DNA from: Ilumatobacter fluminis
GTDB lineage: Bacteria > Actinomycetota > Acidimicrobiia > Acidimicrobiales > Ilumatobacteraceae
Length of the DNA: 64,000 bases
Direction: 5' to 3'
NCBI RefSeq assembly: GCF_004364865.1
Contig: NZ_SOAU01000001.1
Location: 2,326,001 to 2,390,000 of the forward strand
How positions within the stretch are numbered: position 1 is the stretch's first letter; each line of letters begins with the position of its first letter. The translations under genes were made by a program, and so were the position numbers. The notes under the pieces are model-generated. The model made no database searches. It worked only from the letters and a program-made list of their open reading frames with translations, and had not been told where the DNA came from. Shown piece by piece: positions 32,704-41,554 of this stretch.

Positions 32704-33492
32704 ATGTGCATGACGCTCACGCTGTCCGACGGCCCGCTCACCTCGTCCGGCCCTGCCGACGTCAACTACGCGATCGATGGTCCTCGCCACCGCATCCTGT
32801 TCGGCACCTTCCCCCGCCGCGTCCGAGCCGTGTTCGACGGCAAGGTCGTCGTCGACACCCGGCGGGGTCGCCTCCTGCACGAGTCGAACCTGCTCCCGGC
32901 GCTCTACGTACCGATCGACGATGTCGACACCTCGCTGCTTCGGCGCACCGATCACACCACCCACTGCCCGTTCAAGGGTGACGCCTCGTACTGGTCGATC
33001 GTCACCGACGACCGCACAGCGGAGAACGCCGTGTGGGGATACGAGGAGCCGATGGAGGGCGCCGAGTGGCTCGCCGGTCACGTCGCCTTCTACTGGGACC
33101 GCCTCGACGCCTGGTTCGACGAGGACGAGCAGGTGCACGGGCACCTCCGCGACCCGTACCACCGTGTCGACGTCCGCCGTTCGAGCGCCCACGTCGTGGT
33201 GCGCCGCGGCGACCAGGTGCTCGCCGAGAGTCGTCGACCGATGATCGTGTCCGAGACCGGTCTTCCCAACCGTTGGTATCTGCCGATGGCCGACGTCAGC
33301 GCACCGCTCGCCTCGTCGACCACGACCACCCATTGTCCCTACAAGGGCGACTCGACGTACTACGGCCTCCCCGATCAGCCCGACGTCGCATGGGGCTATC
33401 ACGAGCCGCACGACGACACGACCCGCATCGCCGGTCACGTCTGCTTCCTCGCCGACGGCATCACCACCGACGTCGACGGCCGGCCCGCCTGA
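32704..33492 (+). CDS. DUF427 protein, two repeats
   Basis: 262 aa. Two DUF427 units: the first has RAVFDGKVVVDTRRGRLLHE and THCPFKGDASYWSI, the second has VVVRRGDQVLAESRRPMIVS and THCPYKGDSTYYGL; both end in a GYxEP block and an AGHVxF(Y/L) block. DUF427 proteins are small beta folds without an assigned function. The tandem form is common in actinobacteria. ATG 32704 is used; ATG 32710 is equally possible. It is convergent with ruvB, stops 11 bp apart. Confidence 0.8.
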   Translation: MCMTLTLSDGPLTSSGPADVNYAIDGPRHRILFGTFPRRVRAVFDGKVVVDTRRGRLLHESNLLPALYVPIDDVDTSLLRRTDHTTHCPFKGDASYWSIVTDDRTAENAVWGYEEPMEGAEWLAGHVAFYWDRLDAWFDEDEQVHGHLRDPYHRVDVRRSSAHVVVRRGDQVLAESRRPMIVSETGLPNRWYLPMADVSAPLASSTTTTHCPYKGDSTYYGLPDQPDVAWGYHEPHDDTTRIAGHVCFLADGITTDVDGRPA

Positions 33493-33506
33493 GGTCGAGA
33501 CCTCAG
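33489..33506. terminator. Palindrome bearing both convergent stop codons
   Basis: CTGAGGTC and its complement flank GA. The TGA stop of the DUF427 gene (33490-33492) and the TGA of ruvB (33503-33505) are placed symmetrically in the two arms. A short bidirectional hairpin without a T-run. Confidence 0.45.
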
Positions 33507-34537
33507 CCGTCGAAGAGGCCGGGTTGGCCGGGGCGGGGCGTGGGTTGGGCCAGGCCGAGGTGGTGGTAGGCCGCCGGCATCGCGACTCGGCCGCGTGGAG
33601 TGCGGGCGATCATGCCCTGCTGGATCAGGAACGGCTCGTAGACGTCCTCGACGGTGTCGGGCTGCTCGCCGACACTGATCGCCACCGTCGACAGGCCGAC
33701 CGGCCCACCGTTGAACTGCTCACACATCGCCGACAGGATCGCCCGGTCGACCTTGTCGAGCCCGAGGTCGTCGACGCCGAACAGCCGCAGCCCTTCGCGG
33801 GCGATCTCGGCGGTGATCGAACCGTCGTGTCGCACCTCGGCGAAGTCGCGCACCCGGCGCAGCAGACGGTTCGCGATACGGGGCGTGCCGCGCGAGCGAC
33901 GAGCGATCTCCCATGCGCCCTCGTCGTCGACGATCACGTCGAGGATGCCCGACGCACGGGTGACGATCGCCTGCAGCTCCTCGTCGTCGTAGTAGTCGAG
34001 TCGGGCGACGAGCCCGAACCGGTCGCGGAGCGGCCCGGTGATCATGCCCGTCCGGGTGGTGGCACCGACCAGGGTGAACGGCGGCATGGTGAGCCGGATG
34101 CTCGACGCCGCCGGGCCCTTGCCGACGACGATGTCGAGCTGGAAATCCTCCATCGCCGGATAGAGGATCTCTTCGACGGCTCGCGACAGGCGGTGGATCT
34201 CGTCGACGAAGAGGACGTCGCCCTCCTCGAGCTTGGTCAGGATCGCAGCGAGGTCGCCGGCACGCTCGAGCGCCGGCCCGGACGTCACGTGCAGATGCGA
34301 CTGCATCTCGGTCGCGACGATGCCGGCCAGCGTCGTCTTGCCGAGGCCCGGAGGGCCGGCGAACAGCAGGTGGTCGACGGCCTGGCCGCGCTTGCGAGCC
34401 GCCTCGAGCACGATCGAGAGGTGCTCCTTCAGCTCGCGCTGGCCGACGAACTCGTCGAGCGCTCGCGGGCGGAGCCCGGCCTCGACCGACTCCTCGACCT
34501 CCGAACTCACGCCCGGGTCGGTGAACTCGTCACGCAC
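33503..34537 (-). CDS. ruvB: Holliday junction branch-migration ATPase RuvB
   Basis: 344 aa from GTG 34537. AAA+ motor: the RuvB N block [19 protein letters not shown], Walker [12 protein letters not shown], Walker [13 protein letters not shown], sensor [18 protein letters not shown], arginine finger [19 protein letters not shown], and the winged-helix DNA domain ending [12 protein letters not shown]. It drives junction migration with RuvA. The GTG lies inside the end of ruvA (8-bp overlap) behind a G-rich stretch; a further GTG at 34510 is less likely. Confidence 0.95.
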   Translation of the reverse strand: MRDEFTDPGVSSEVEESVEAGLRPRALDEFVGQRELKEHLSIVLEAARKRGQAVDHLLFAGPPGLGKTTLAGIVATEMQSHLHVTSGPALERAGDLAAILTKLEEGDVLFVDEIHRLSRAVEEILYPAMEDFQLDIVVGKGPAASSIRLTMPPFTLVGATTRTGMITGPLRDRFGLVARLDYYDDEELQAIVTRASGILDVIVDDEGAWEIARRSRGTPRIANRLLRRVRDFAEVRHDGSITAEIAREGLRLFGVDDLGLDKVDRAILSAMCEQFNGGPVGLSTVAISVGEQPDTVEDVYEPFLIQQGMIARTPRGRVAMPAAYHHLGLAQPTPRPGQPGLFDG

Positions 34538-35123
34538 GTCGTGCCCCCAACGCCTTGAGGGCGTCACGCAGGAGGTCGGCGGCATCGTCGGCGGGTGGCA
34601 GTTCGCGCAACGTGTCACGGATCTCGTTCTCGCCATAGCCCAGCCCGGCCAAGGCTTCGCGTACGTCGGCGACGGCGCTGCTGCCGCCGTCACCCGAGCC
34701 GCCGACGCCGTCGAGCACCGGGACGCTGAGCTTCGACTTCAGTTCGACGAGCAGCCGTTCGGCGGTCTTCTTGCCGACGCCCGGCACGAGTGTGAAGGCT
34801 GCGACGTCCTGGTCGGCCACGATGTCGACCAACGCCGTCGGCGGGTGGGTCGCGATGATGGCCATCCCGAGCGCCGGCCCGACGTTGTGCACCCCGATCA
34901 GGGTCTGGAACGTCGTGCGCTCGTCGCGCGTCAGGAAGCCGTACAGCTGCTGGTCGGCCTCACGGATGTGGTGGTGGATGTGCAGGAACGCCTGCGTGGA
35001 CGGTTCGAGCTCGGCCAGGGCTCGTTGTGAGACGTGGACCACGTATCCGACGCCGCCGACCTCGATCAGGACCGAACCGTCGAGGTCGCGTTCGAGCACC
35101 TCGCCGCGCAGCGATCCGATCAT
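34530..35123 (-). CDS. ruvA: Holliday junction DNA helicase subunit RuvA
   Basis: 197 aa. Domain I starts [20 protein letters not shown]; the helix-hairpin-helix part has [16 protein letters not shown] and [20 protein letters not shown]; domain III ([16 protein letters not shown]) contacts RuvB. It binds four-way junctions and loads RuvB. ATG 35123 overlaps the ruvC stop by 4 bp, and its own end overlaps ruvB. Confidence 0.95.
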   Translation of the reverse strand: MIGSLRGEVLERDLDGSVLIEVGGVGYVVHVSQRALAELEPSTQAFLHIHHHIREADQQLYGFLTRDERTTFQTLIGVHNVGPALGMAIIATHPPTALVDIVADQDVAAFTLVPGVGKKTAERLLVELKSKLSVPVLDGVGGSGDGGSSAVADVREALAGLGYGENEIRDTLRELPPADDAADLLRDALKALGARRA

Positions 35124-35659
35124 CGGCCGACCCCTGCGGCGGCGACACGGCGGTGCAGCGGGGCGACGGCCAGGTGACACAGCGCGAGCGCTGCGGCGTC
35201 GGCGGCGTCGGCGGGCTTGGGCGGCTTGCTGAGCTTGAGGCGGGCCTGCACCATCTTGGCGACCTGTTCCTTTCCGGCGGCGCCGTACCCGGCGACCGCG
35301 TCCTTGACCTCGTTGGGGGTGTACTGCACGACGCCGCACCCGAACGCCGCTGCCTCACAGAGAGCGAGGCCGCTCGCCTGACCGACGCTCATGGCGGTTC
35401 GGACGTTGACCTGGAAGAAGACCCGTTCGACCGCGACGACGTCGGGTCGGAACTCGTGGAGCAGCTCGACGAGTTCGGCGCGCAGGGCGGCGAGACGGTA
35501 CGGCAACTCGTCGGAGGCCGGCGTGCGGATGACCCCGAGCGAGATCGCCGTCGCCGCGCCGGGACCCTTGCCGTCGACCACGGCGTAACCGCACCGGGTC
35601 AGCCCCGGGTCGATCCCGAGGACGCGGATGGGTGCGAGCTGGCGACCGTTGGCGAACAC
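35120..35659 (-). CDS. ruvC: Crossover junction endodeoxyribonuclease RuvC
   Basis: 179 aa. Catalytic acids: Asp in RVLGIDPGLTRCGYAV, Glu in DVVAVERVFFQVN, and Asp/Asp in the C-terminal KPADAADAAALALCH; the block GYGAAGKEQVAKMV is typical. It cuts the Holliday junction prepared by RuvAB. GTG 35659 is chosen: TACAGT ends 7 nt before it. The ruvC-ruvA-ruvB run is continuous. Confidence 0.94.
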   Translation of the reverse strand: MFANGRQLAPIRVLGIDPGLTRCGYAVVDGKGPGAATAISLGVIRTPASDELPYRLAALRAELVELLHEFRPDVVAVERVFFQVNVRTAMSVGQASGLALCEAAAFGCGVVQYTPNEVKDAVAGYGAAGKEQVAKMVQARLKLSKPPKPADAADAAALALCHLAVAPLHRRVAAAGVGR

Positions 35660-35666
35660 AGGTTCG

Positions 35667-35672
35667 ACTGTA
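35667..35672 (-). promoter_or_regulatory. -10 element TACAGT, leaderless ruvCAB promoter
   Basis: TACAGT ends 7 nt before GTG 35659. Confidence 0.5.
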
Positions 35673-35705
35673 GCAAGCAGCCGCGATGCAGCGGCGGCTT
35701 TCGCG

Positions 35706-35852
35706 TCAGCGGTGACCCGGTTCGGCGTCCCACTCGCTCCTGAGGCGAGCGAGTTCGTCGTCACTCCAGCCCGATTCGGCCGGCCCACGGCGCTCGGCGT
35801 CGTCGGGCACGTGCGTGTCGTGCGTGCGGGCGGGTTCGATCTCGATCCGCAT
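35706..35852 (-). CDS. Small acidic hypothetical protein (48 aa)
   Basis: ATG 35852 to TGA 35706, just upstream of ruvC. It starts MRIEIEPARTHDTHVPDDAE and ends ELARLRSEWDAEPGHR: hydrophilic, acidic, with the normal third-position GC pattern of a coding frame. TACTCT lies 8 nt before the ATG. No family recognised. The small frame explains most of the 303-bp gap between ruvC and the DUF2087 gene (35660-35962). Confidence 0.55.
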   Translation of the reverse strand: MRIEIEPARTHDTHVPDDAERRGPAESGWSDDELARLRSEWDAEPGHR

Positions 35853-35962
35853 GCCGGGCGAGAGTAGACACGCTCTGTGACAGGACGGTGACAGAACGAC
35901 GCCGGTTCGACCACAGGATCATGACGATTCCCGAGACGCCGGCGGGGCGCCGAGCCACCAGC

Positions 35963-36526
35963 TCAGTGCGGCAGGTCGGTCACCCGTCCCCCGCTGCGCC
36001 AGTACTGATTGCCGCCGCCGATCGGCTCACGATCGAGAAAGCCTTCGTCGACCAAGTGGCGACGCAACGTCGACCAGTCGGCGAAGAACGGGAAGAGGAT
36101 CTCGTTCACCTCGAGCTCGGTATATCGCCTGCCGAGGTCGAACTCGAGCGCCAACCGCTGCAACACGACGAGCTGCTTGGCTCGCTGTGACGGGAACTCC
36201 ACGAGCGTCCGACCGGAGAAAAATCGCTCGAGCACCACCCGCTCGTCGTCGGTCATCCCGAACCCGATCGCCGGGTCCATCGGCACCTCGACCTCGGCCT
36301 GCTGCTGTGCGGCTTCGCGCAGCGCGTCGAGATCGAGTTCGTACCGTCCGTCGAGGTGACCGACCAGACCGGCGTTGCGCAGATCGCCGACACACACCAA
36401 CACCTGCCGCGTGGGACGACCCGTCACCTCGGACAGCTCCTCGGTCGTCATCGGCCGTGCCGCCAACGCACCGGCGACGGCCAGCCGATCGTGGTCGAGC
36501 AACAGTGCGGCGATCGTCGTGGCCAT
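35963..36526 (-). CDS. DUF2087 protein with N-terminal helix-turn-helix
   Basis: 187 aa. The first ~65 residues look like a winged helix (LAARPMTTEELSEVTGRPTR, VGDLRNAGLV). The second half is DUF2087: VEFPSQRAKQLVVLQRLALE, YTELEVNEILFPFFADWSTL, RRHLVDEGFLDRE and YWRSGG. DUF2087 often ends small regulators of the ArsR or MarR type; a transcriptional role is inferred. ATG 36526 is used; a TTG at 36538 is in frame. Confidence 0.75.
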   Translation of the reverse strand: MATTIAALLLDHDRLAVAGALAARPMTTEELSEVTGRPTRQVLVCVGDLRNAGLVGHLDGRYELDLDALREAAQQQAEVEVPMDPAIGFGMTDDERVVLERFFSGRTLVEFPSQRAKQLVVLQRLALEFDLGRRYTELEVNEILFPFFADWSTLRRHLVDEGFLDREPIGGGNQYWRSGGRVTDLPH

Positions 36527-36573
36527 CGCGCCAGTCAAGCAGCTCCGCTGACGACGCCGACCCCGCGTTCTGC

Positions 36574-36579
36574 CAGACT
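36574..36579 (+). promoter_or_regulatory. -10-like element CAGACT
   Basis: CAGACT ends 6 nt before ATG 36586; weak match keeping A2 and T6. Confidence 0.3.
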
Positions 36580-36585
36580 TCGCGC

Positions 36586-36885
36586 ATGATTGCCGTCACC
36601 ATCCTGTACCCGCGCACCGACGATTCGACCTTCGACATGGACTACTACACGAGCACCCACATGCCGATGCTCGCCGACGCCCTCGGCGACGCCTGCAAGG
36701 GCTGGGGCGCTGCAACCCTCGGCGACGGCAAGTACGCCGCCATGGGCTGGGCCACCGTCGACAGCCAGGACGCGTTCAACGCCGCCATGGCCGAGCACGG
36801 CGCCAAGATCATGGGCGACGTGCCGAACTACACCAACGTGCAGCCCGAACTGCTCGTCGGTGAGGTCGCCGGCGGCAGCCACTGA
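36586..36885 (+). CDS. EthD family protein
   Basis: 99 aa. A ferredoxin-like dimeric alpha/beta barrel unit: VTILYPRTDDSTFDMDYYTS, then THMPMLADALGDAC and a C-terminal YTNVQPELLVGEV. The block YYTSTHMPM is the EthD signature. EthD proteins act as small accessory or degradative enzymes; the substrate is unknown. ATG 36586 sits 60 bp from the divergent DUF2087 gene. Confidence 0.8.
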   Translation: MIAVTILYPRTDDSTFDMDYYTSTHMPMLADALGDACKGWGAATLGDGKYAAMGWATVDSQDAFNAAMAEHGAKIMGDVPNYTNVQPELLVGEVAGGSH

Positions 36886-36900
36886 CCTCACCGACCGAGT

Positions 36901-37740
36901 TCAGTCGCCGAACTTCACGAGGCCCTGGTCGATGACCACCCGGTCGTCGACCCGGGTCACGAACACCGCTTCGCCGTCACCGTTGATCCACATGTCGACG
37001 GTGAGCGCCTCACCGGGCAGCACCGGCGACGCGAAACGTCCCTCGATGTGACCGAACCGTGCCGGGTCGCTGCCGCACAGGGTGTGCAGCAGGGCCCGGC
37101 CGGTGAAGCCGTAGGTGCACAAGCCGTGCAGGATCGGCCGGTCGAACCCGCCCATTGCGGCGAACGCCGGATCGGAGTGCAGCGGGTTGCGGTCGCCCGA
37201 CAGCCGGTACACGAGCGCCTGGTCGGGCGACGTCTGGTAGGTCACCGAGTGGTCGGGCGCTCGATCCGGCGGCACGTTCTGTGGGCCCGAGGGGCCACGA
37301 TCGCCACCCCAGCCGCCCTCGCCGCGGATGAACGCCGAGCTGCGGGTGCTGAACAGCGGCTCGTCACCCATCGTCGCCTGCGACTCCGACACGACGACGG
37401 CGGCCTTGCCCTTGTCGTACATCGCGACGACCTGGCTCTGCAGGGTCGCCGTGCCCTCGACGGGCAGGGCACGGTGCAAGGTGACGGCCTGTTGACCGTG
37501 GACGAGCATCGCCGGGTTGAACGACCCGATGTTGCCCATCGCCGAGCCCTTGCCCCACCCGAGCACGACCGGGAAGGTCGGGAAGACCTGCTGGTCGACC
37601 CCGTTGGTGTTCTCGGTGGTGAACGCCAACTCGTCGGTGCCGGCGCCGATGCCGACGGCGTAGAGCAGGGCGTCCTTGCTGTTCCAGCTGATCTCGACCG
37701 GCTCACCCTTGGAGCCGACGGCATCGGGGTTCAACGGCAT
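36901..37740 (-). CDS. MaoC-family enoyl-CoA hydratase (hydratase 2 type)
   Basis: 279 aa, two hotdog folds. The C-terminal fold has the catalytic hydratase-2 motif YRLSGDRNPLHSDP, with Asp/His, and FDRPILHGLCTYGFTG; the N-terminal fold is the degenerate partner. It hydrates trans-2-enoyl-CoA to (R)-3-hydroxyacyl-CoA, as in peroxisomal multifunctional enzyme 2. The upstream SDR, separated by 1 bp, would supply the matching (R)-3-hydroxyacyl-CoA dehydrogenase, so the two genes form a split multifunctional enzyme. Confidence 0.88.
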   Translation of the reverse strand: MPLNPDAVGSKGEPVEISWNSKDALLYAVGIGAGTDELAFTTENTNGVDQQVFPTFPVVLGWGKGSAMGNIGSFNPAMLVHGQQAVTLHRALPVEGTATLQSQVVAMYDKGKAAVVVSESQATMGDEPLFSTRSSAFIRGEGGWGGDRGPSGPQNVPPDRAPDHSVTYQTSPDQALVYRLSGDRNPLHSDPAFAAMGGFDRPILHGLCTYGFTGRALLHTLCGSDPARFGHIEGRFASPVLPGEALTVDMWINGDGEAVFVTRVDDRVVIDQGLVKFGD

Positions 37741-37741
37741 G

Positions 37742-38689
37742 TCACTGACCGCCCTTCGAGTTCGGTGCCTGCGGCGACTGCGGCGGGCCGCCCGGTTGTC
37801 CGTCCATACCCGAGTTGGCTCGGGCCTCGGCGAGCATGCTCTCGACGAGCACGCCCATACCGGTCGGGTCGTCGGTGGGTTCGACGCTCGGGCCGCGCAC
37901 CCATCCCTCGGCGACGGCCAGGACCCGGCCGCTGGCCTCGAACACCCGGCCGGTGACGGCGGCCGATTCTTCCGATGCCAACCAGGTCACGATCGGGGCG
38001 ATCCACCGTGGCGACATCGCCTCCTTGTCCTCGTCGCTCGCCTGCCCCATGCCCAGGTCTTCGGTCATGCGGGTCAGGGCGGCGGGGGCGATCGCGTTCA
38101 CGGTCACGCCGTAGCGGGCGACCTCGAGTGCGGCGATGTTGGTGAACGATGCGATGCCGGCCTTGGCGGCGCCGTAGTTCGTCTGGCCGATGTTGCCGTA
38201 GATGCCCGACACCGAGGTCGTGTTGATCACACGACCACTCACCTCGTGCCCGGCCTTCGAACGGTCACGCCAGTAGGCGACGGCGTGGTGCGTCGGAGCG
38301 AACGTGCCCTTGAGGTGCACATTGATGACGGCATCCCACTCGGCCTCGGTCATGTTGGCGAGCATGCGGTCGCGCAGGATGCCGGCGTTGTTGACGACGA
38401 CGTGCAGATCGCCGAACGCTTCGACCGCGGCGTCAACCATCCGCTTGGCGCCCTCGAAGTCGGCGACGTTCTCGCCGTTGGCGATCGCCTCGCCGCCCAT
38501 CGCCTCGATCTCGTTGACGACCGACTGGGCCGGGCTGACGTCGCTGTCGCCCGTGCCGTCGCGTGCGCCACCCAGGTCGTTCACCACGACCTTGGCGCCG
38601 TGCGCGGCCAACATCAGGGCGTACTCACGCCCGATCCCTCGTCCGGCGCCGGTGATGATCGCCACCCGGCCTTCGCACAACTTCGCCAT
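37742..38689 (-). CDS. SDR, (R)-3-hydroxyacyl-CoA dehydrogenase-like
   Basis: 315 aa. The N-terminal blocks RVAIITGAGRGIGREYALML, KVVVNDLGGARDGTG and VNNAGILRDRMLANM are those of the dehydrogenase part of multifunctional enzyme 2; the catalytic Tyr-x3-Lys is TNYGAAKAG. A C-terminal Pro/Gly/Ser-rich tail of about 40 residues is extra. GGAGG precedes ATG 38689. With the hydratase 1 bp downstream it completes a beta-oxidation module for fatty or steroid acyl-CoAs. Confidence 0.88.
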   Translation of the reverse strand: MAKLCEGRVAIITGAGRGIGREYALMLAAHGAKVVVNDLGGARDGTGDSDVSPAQSVVNEIEAMGGEAIANGENVADFEGAKRMVDAAVEAFGDLHVVVNNAGILRDRMLANMTEAEWDAVINVHLKGTFAPTHHAVAYWRDRSKAGHEVSGRVINTTSVSGIYGNIGQTNYGAAKAGIASFTNIAALEVARYGVTVNAIAPAALTRMTEDLGMGQASDEDKEAMSPRWIAPIVTWLASEESAAVTGRVFEASGRVLAVAEGWVRGPSVEPTDDPTGMGVLVESMLAEARANSGMDGQPGGPPQSPQAPNSKGGQ

Positions 38690-38789
38690 CGCTACCTCCA
38701 TCGGTCGGGCGGGGCGTCGTCCCCGCAGTCGGCATCGTAGGGAGCGGCCCCGGCCGGGAACGAGCCGACGCCCGTAGCCTTGATCGACG

Positions 38790-40031
38790 ATGAACGAGAT
38801 GTCGGTCGGTGCTGCGGTGACGTGTGATGTCGTGGTCGTCGGGGCCGGACCCGCCGGCGCCGCGGCGGCCACCGAACTGGCCCGTGCGGGCCGCGACGTG
38901 ATCGTCGTCGACAAGGCGACGTTCCCGCGCGACAAGTGCTGCGGCGACGGCCTGACCACCCTGGCGCTGCGCGAACTCGAGTCGCTCGGTTTCGACCCCG
39001 ACCCGATCGAGGGATGGTTCGACGTCGACGCGGCGTGGTTGCGCTCGCCCGACGGCCGCGAGACCCGTGTCCCGCTCCCCGACCACGGCCGCTACGCCGC
39101 CGTGTGTCCCCGCCTCGAGCTCGACGACGCGCTCGTGGCGCTCGCCCGCTCCGCCGGCGCCCGCGTCCACGAGGGCGTGACCGTTCGTGACGTCGAGGTC
39201 CGCGACGACCGCACCGTCGTCTCGGTCGACGGCGCCGAGTACGACACGGTGCACGCCCGCTACGTCGTCGCCGCCGACGGCATGTGGAGCCCCGTGCGCA
39301 AGGCGCTCGGGCTCGGCATCGACGGGTACCGCGGCGAATGGCACGCCTTCCGCCAGTACGTCGACAACGTGACCGGTCCCGCCGCCGAACGCCTGATGGT
39401 CTGGTTCGAACCCGATCTCCTCCCCGGCTACGCGTGGTCGTTCCCGCTGCCCGGCAACCGGGCGAACATCGGGTTCGGCGTCCTCCGCGACGGCGACCGC
39501 AAGGTCCGCGACATGGCCGCACTCTGGCGCGACCTGCTGCAGCGTCCCCACGTGGTCGAAGCGCTCGGCCCCGACGCCGAGCTCGAAGGGCGACACACCG
39601 CATGGCCGATCCCCGCCCGTATCGACGAGGTCCCGCTCTCGTCCGAACGGGTGCTGTTCGTCGGCGACGCCGCAGCCGCGACCGACGTGATGACGGGCGA
39701 AGGCATCGGCCAGGCCCTCCTCACCGGCCGACTCGCTGCCGAAGCGATCCTCCTCGGCGGCGCCCGCCAGCCTCGGTTCGTCGCCGAGGAGTACGAGGCG
39801 CTGGTGCGACAGGAACTGTTCGCCGACCATCGGATGGCGAAGCGGCTCGGTTCGGTGCTCGCCCATCGCCGCGGCGCCGAGGTCGCGCTCCGAGTGGTCG
39901 AACGCAGCGGCACGTGGGGGCGGCGCAACTTCGCACGCTGGATGTTCGAGGACGAGCCGCGAGCGATCGCACTGACGCCGAGCCGTTGGCACCGGGGCCT
40001 GCTGGGCCGCCCGGGCGCATACGCCGCCTGA
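38790..40031 (+). CDS. Geranylgeranyl reductase family flavoprotein
   Basis: 413 aa. FAD site: VVVVGAGPAGAAAATELARA, DKATFPRDKCCGDGLT (family Cys-Cys-Gly-Asp), and VLFVGDAAAATDVMTGEGIG. The lipid-side motif GYAWSFPLPGN matches the PxxYxWxFP signature of the family. Members reduce double bonds of prenyl chains in quinones, lipids or chlorophyll; menaquinone side-chain reduction is plausible here. TAGCCT lies 9 nt upstream. It is divergent from the SDR gene, 100 bp away. Confidence 0.85.
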   Translation: MNEMSVGAAVTCDVVVVGAGPAGAAAATELARAGRDVIVVDKATFPRDKCCGDGLTTLALRELESLGFDPDPIEGWFDVDAAWLRSPDGRETRVPLPDHGRYAAVCPRLELDDALVALARSAGARVHEGVTVRDVEVRDDRTVVSVDGAEYDTVHARYVVAADGMWSPVRKALGLGIDGYRGEWHAFRQYVDNVTGPAAERLMVWFEPDLLPGYAWSFPLPGNRANIGFGVLRDGDRKVRDMAALWRDLLQRPHVVEALGPDAELEGRHTAWPIPARIDEVPLSSERVLFVGDAAAATDVMTGEGIGQALLTGRLAAEAILLGGARQPRFVAEEYEALVRQELFADHRMAKRLGSVLAHRRGAEVALRVVERSGTWGRRNFARWMFEDEPRAIALTPSRWHRGLLGRPGAYAA

Positions 40032-40043
40032 GGCCGCCGCCGC

Positions 40044-40436
40044 TCAGACCTGGGGTGGCTTGCGGTGGTGGCGCTCGGTGACCGGTTCGAGCGTCGGCAG
40101 CGCCGGACTGCCGACTTCGACGTCACCGACCTGCACACCGATCCCGTCACGATCGACGTCGTCGGGATCGCTCGACGCCTCGACCGTCACCGGCTTGTCG
40201 TCCTTCTTCGGCCCCTCGACGATGTCGGCGACCGCGAACATCGCACCCGCCATGGCGGCACCGGCGAGGCCGCCCTTGCGCTTGCCCGCCTCGATCGCGT
40301 ACCGACGGGCGTCCGCGAGCTCCTGCTCGTGAGCGGCCATCCGCTCGTCGTAGCCGGGTTCGGGCAACGCCCGATCGGCCGCCCCCGCCGCCGCGTCGGC
40401 GTCGGGGGCGTCGTTCGAATCGGGCTGCTCGGCCAT
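40044..40436 (-). CDS. Hypothetical acidic protein
   Basis: 130 aa. No recognised domain. The N-terminal part is Ala/Asp-rich (DAPDADAAAGAADRALPEPG), a central segment has KRKGGLAGAAMAGAMFAVAD (too short and polar for a firm membrane helix), and the C terminus is charged. TACGCT ends 6 nt before ATG 40436. It follows the LLM gene in the same direction, 19 bp later, and is convergent with the flavoprotein gene. Confidence 0.6.
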   Translation of the reverse strand: MAEQPDSNDAPDADAAAGAADRALPEPGYDERMAAHEQELADARRYAIEAGKRKGGLAGAAMAGAMFAVADIVEGPKKDDKPVTVEASSDPDDVDRDGIGVQVGDVEVGSPALPTLEPVTERHHRKPPQV

Positions 40437-40442
40437 GCGACC

Positions 40443-40448
40443 AGCGTA
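40443..40448 (-). promoter_or_regulatory. -10 element TACGCT, leaderless promoter
   Basis: TACGCT ends 6 nt before ATG 40436. Confidence 0.5.
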
Positions 40449-40455
40449 GGGGCGA

Positions 40456-41499
<1,044 letters not shown>

Positions 41500-41506
41500 G
41501 GCGACG

Positions 41507-41512
41507 ACGCTA
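41507..41512 (-). promoter_or_regulatory. -10 element TAGCGT, leaderless promoter
   Basis: TAGCGT ends 7 nt before GTG 41499. Confidence 0.5.
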
Positions 41513-41554
41513 CGCAACAGCGGCGCCCCGGGCCGCATCGGGCCGCCGTTCGGA

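Noticed and set aside
35761-35958. 65-codon minus-strand frame upstream of ruvC
   Set aside because: Arg/His-rich translation without normal composition; the 48-codon frame at 35706-35852 in another phase is the better candidate.
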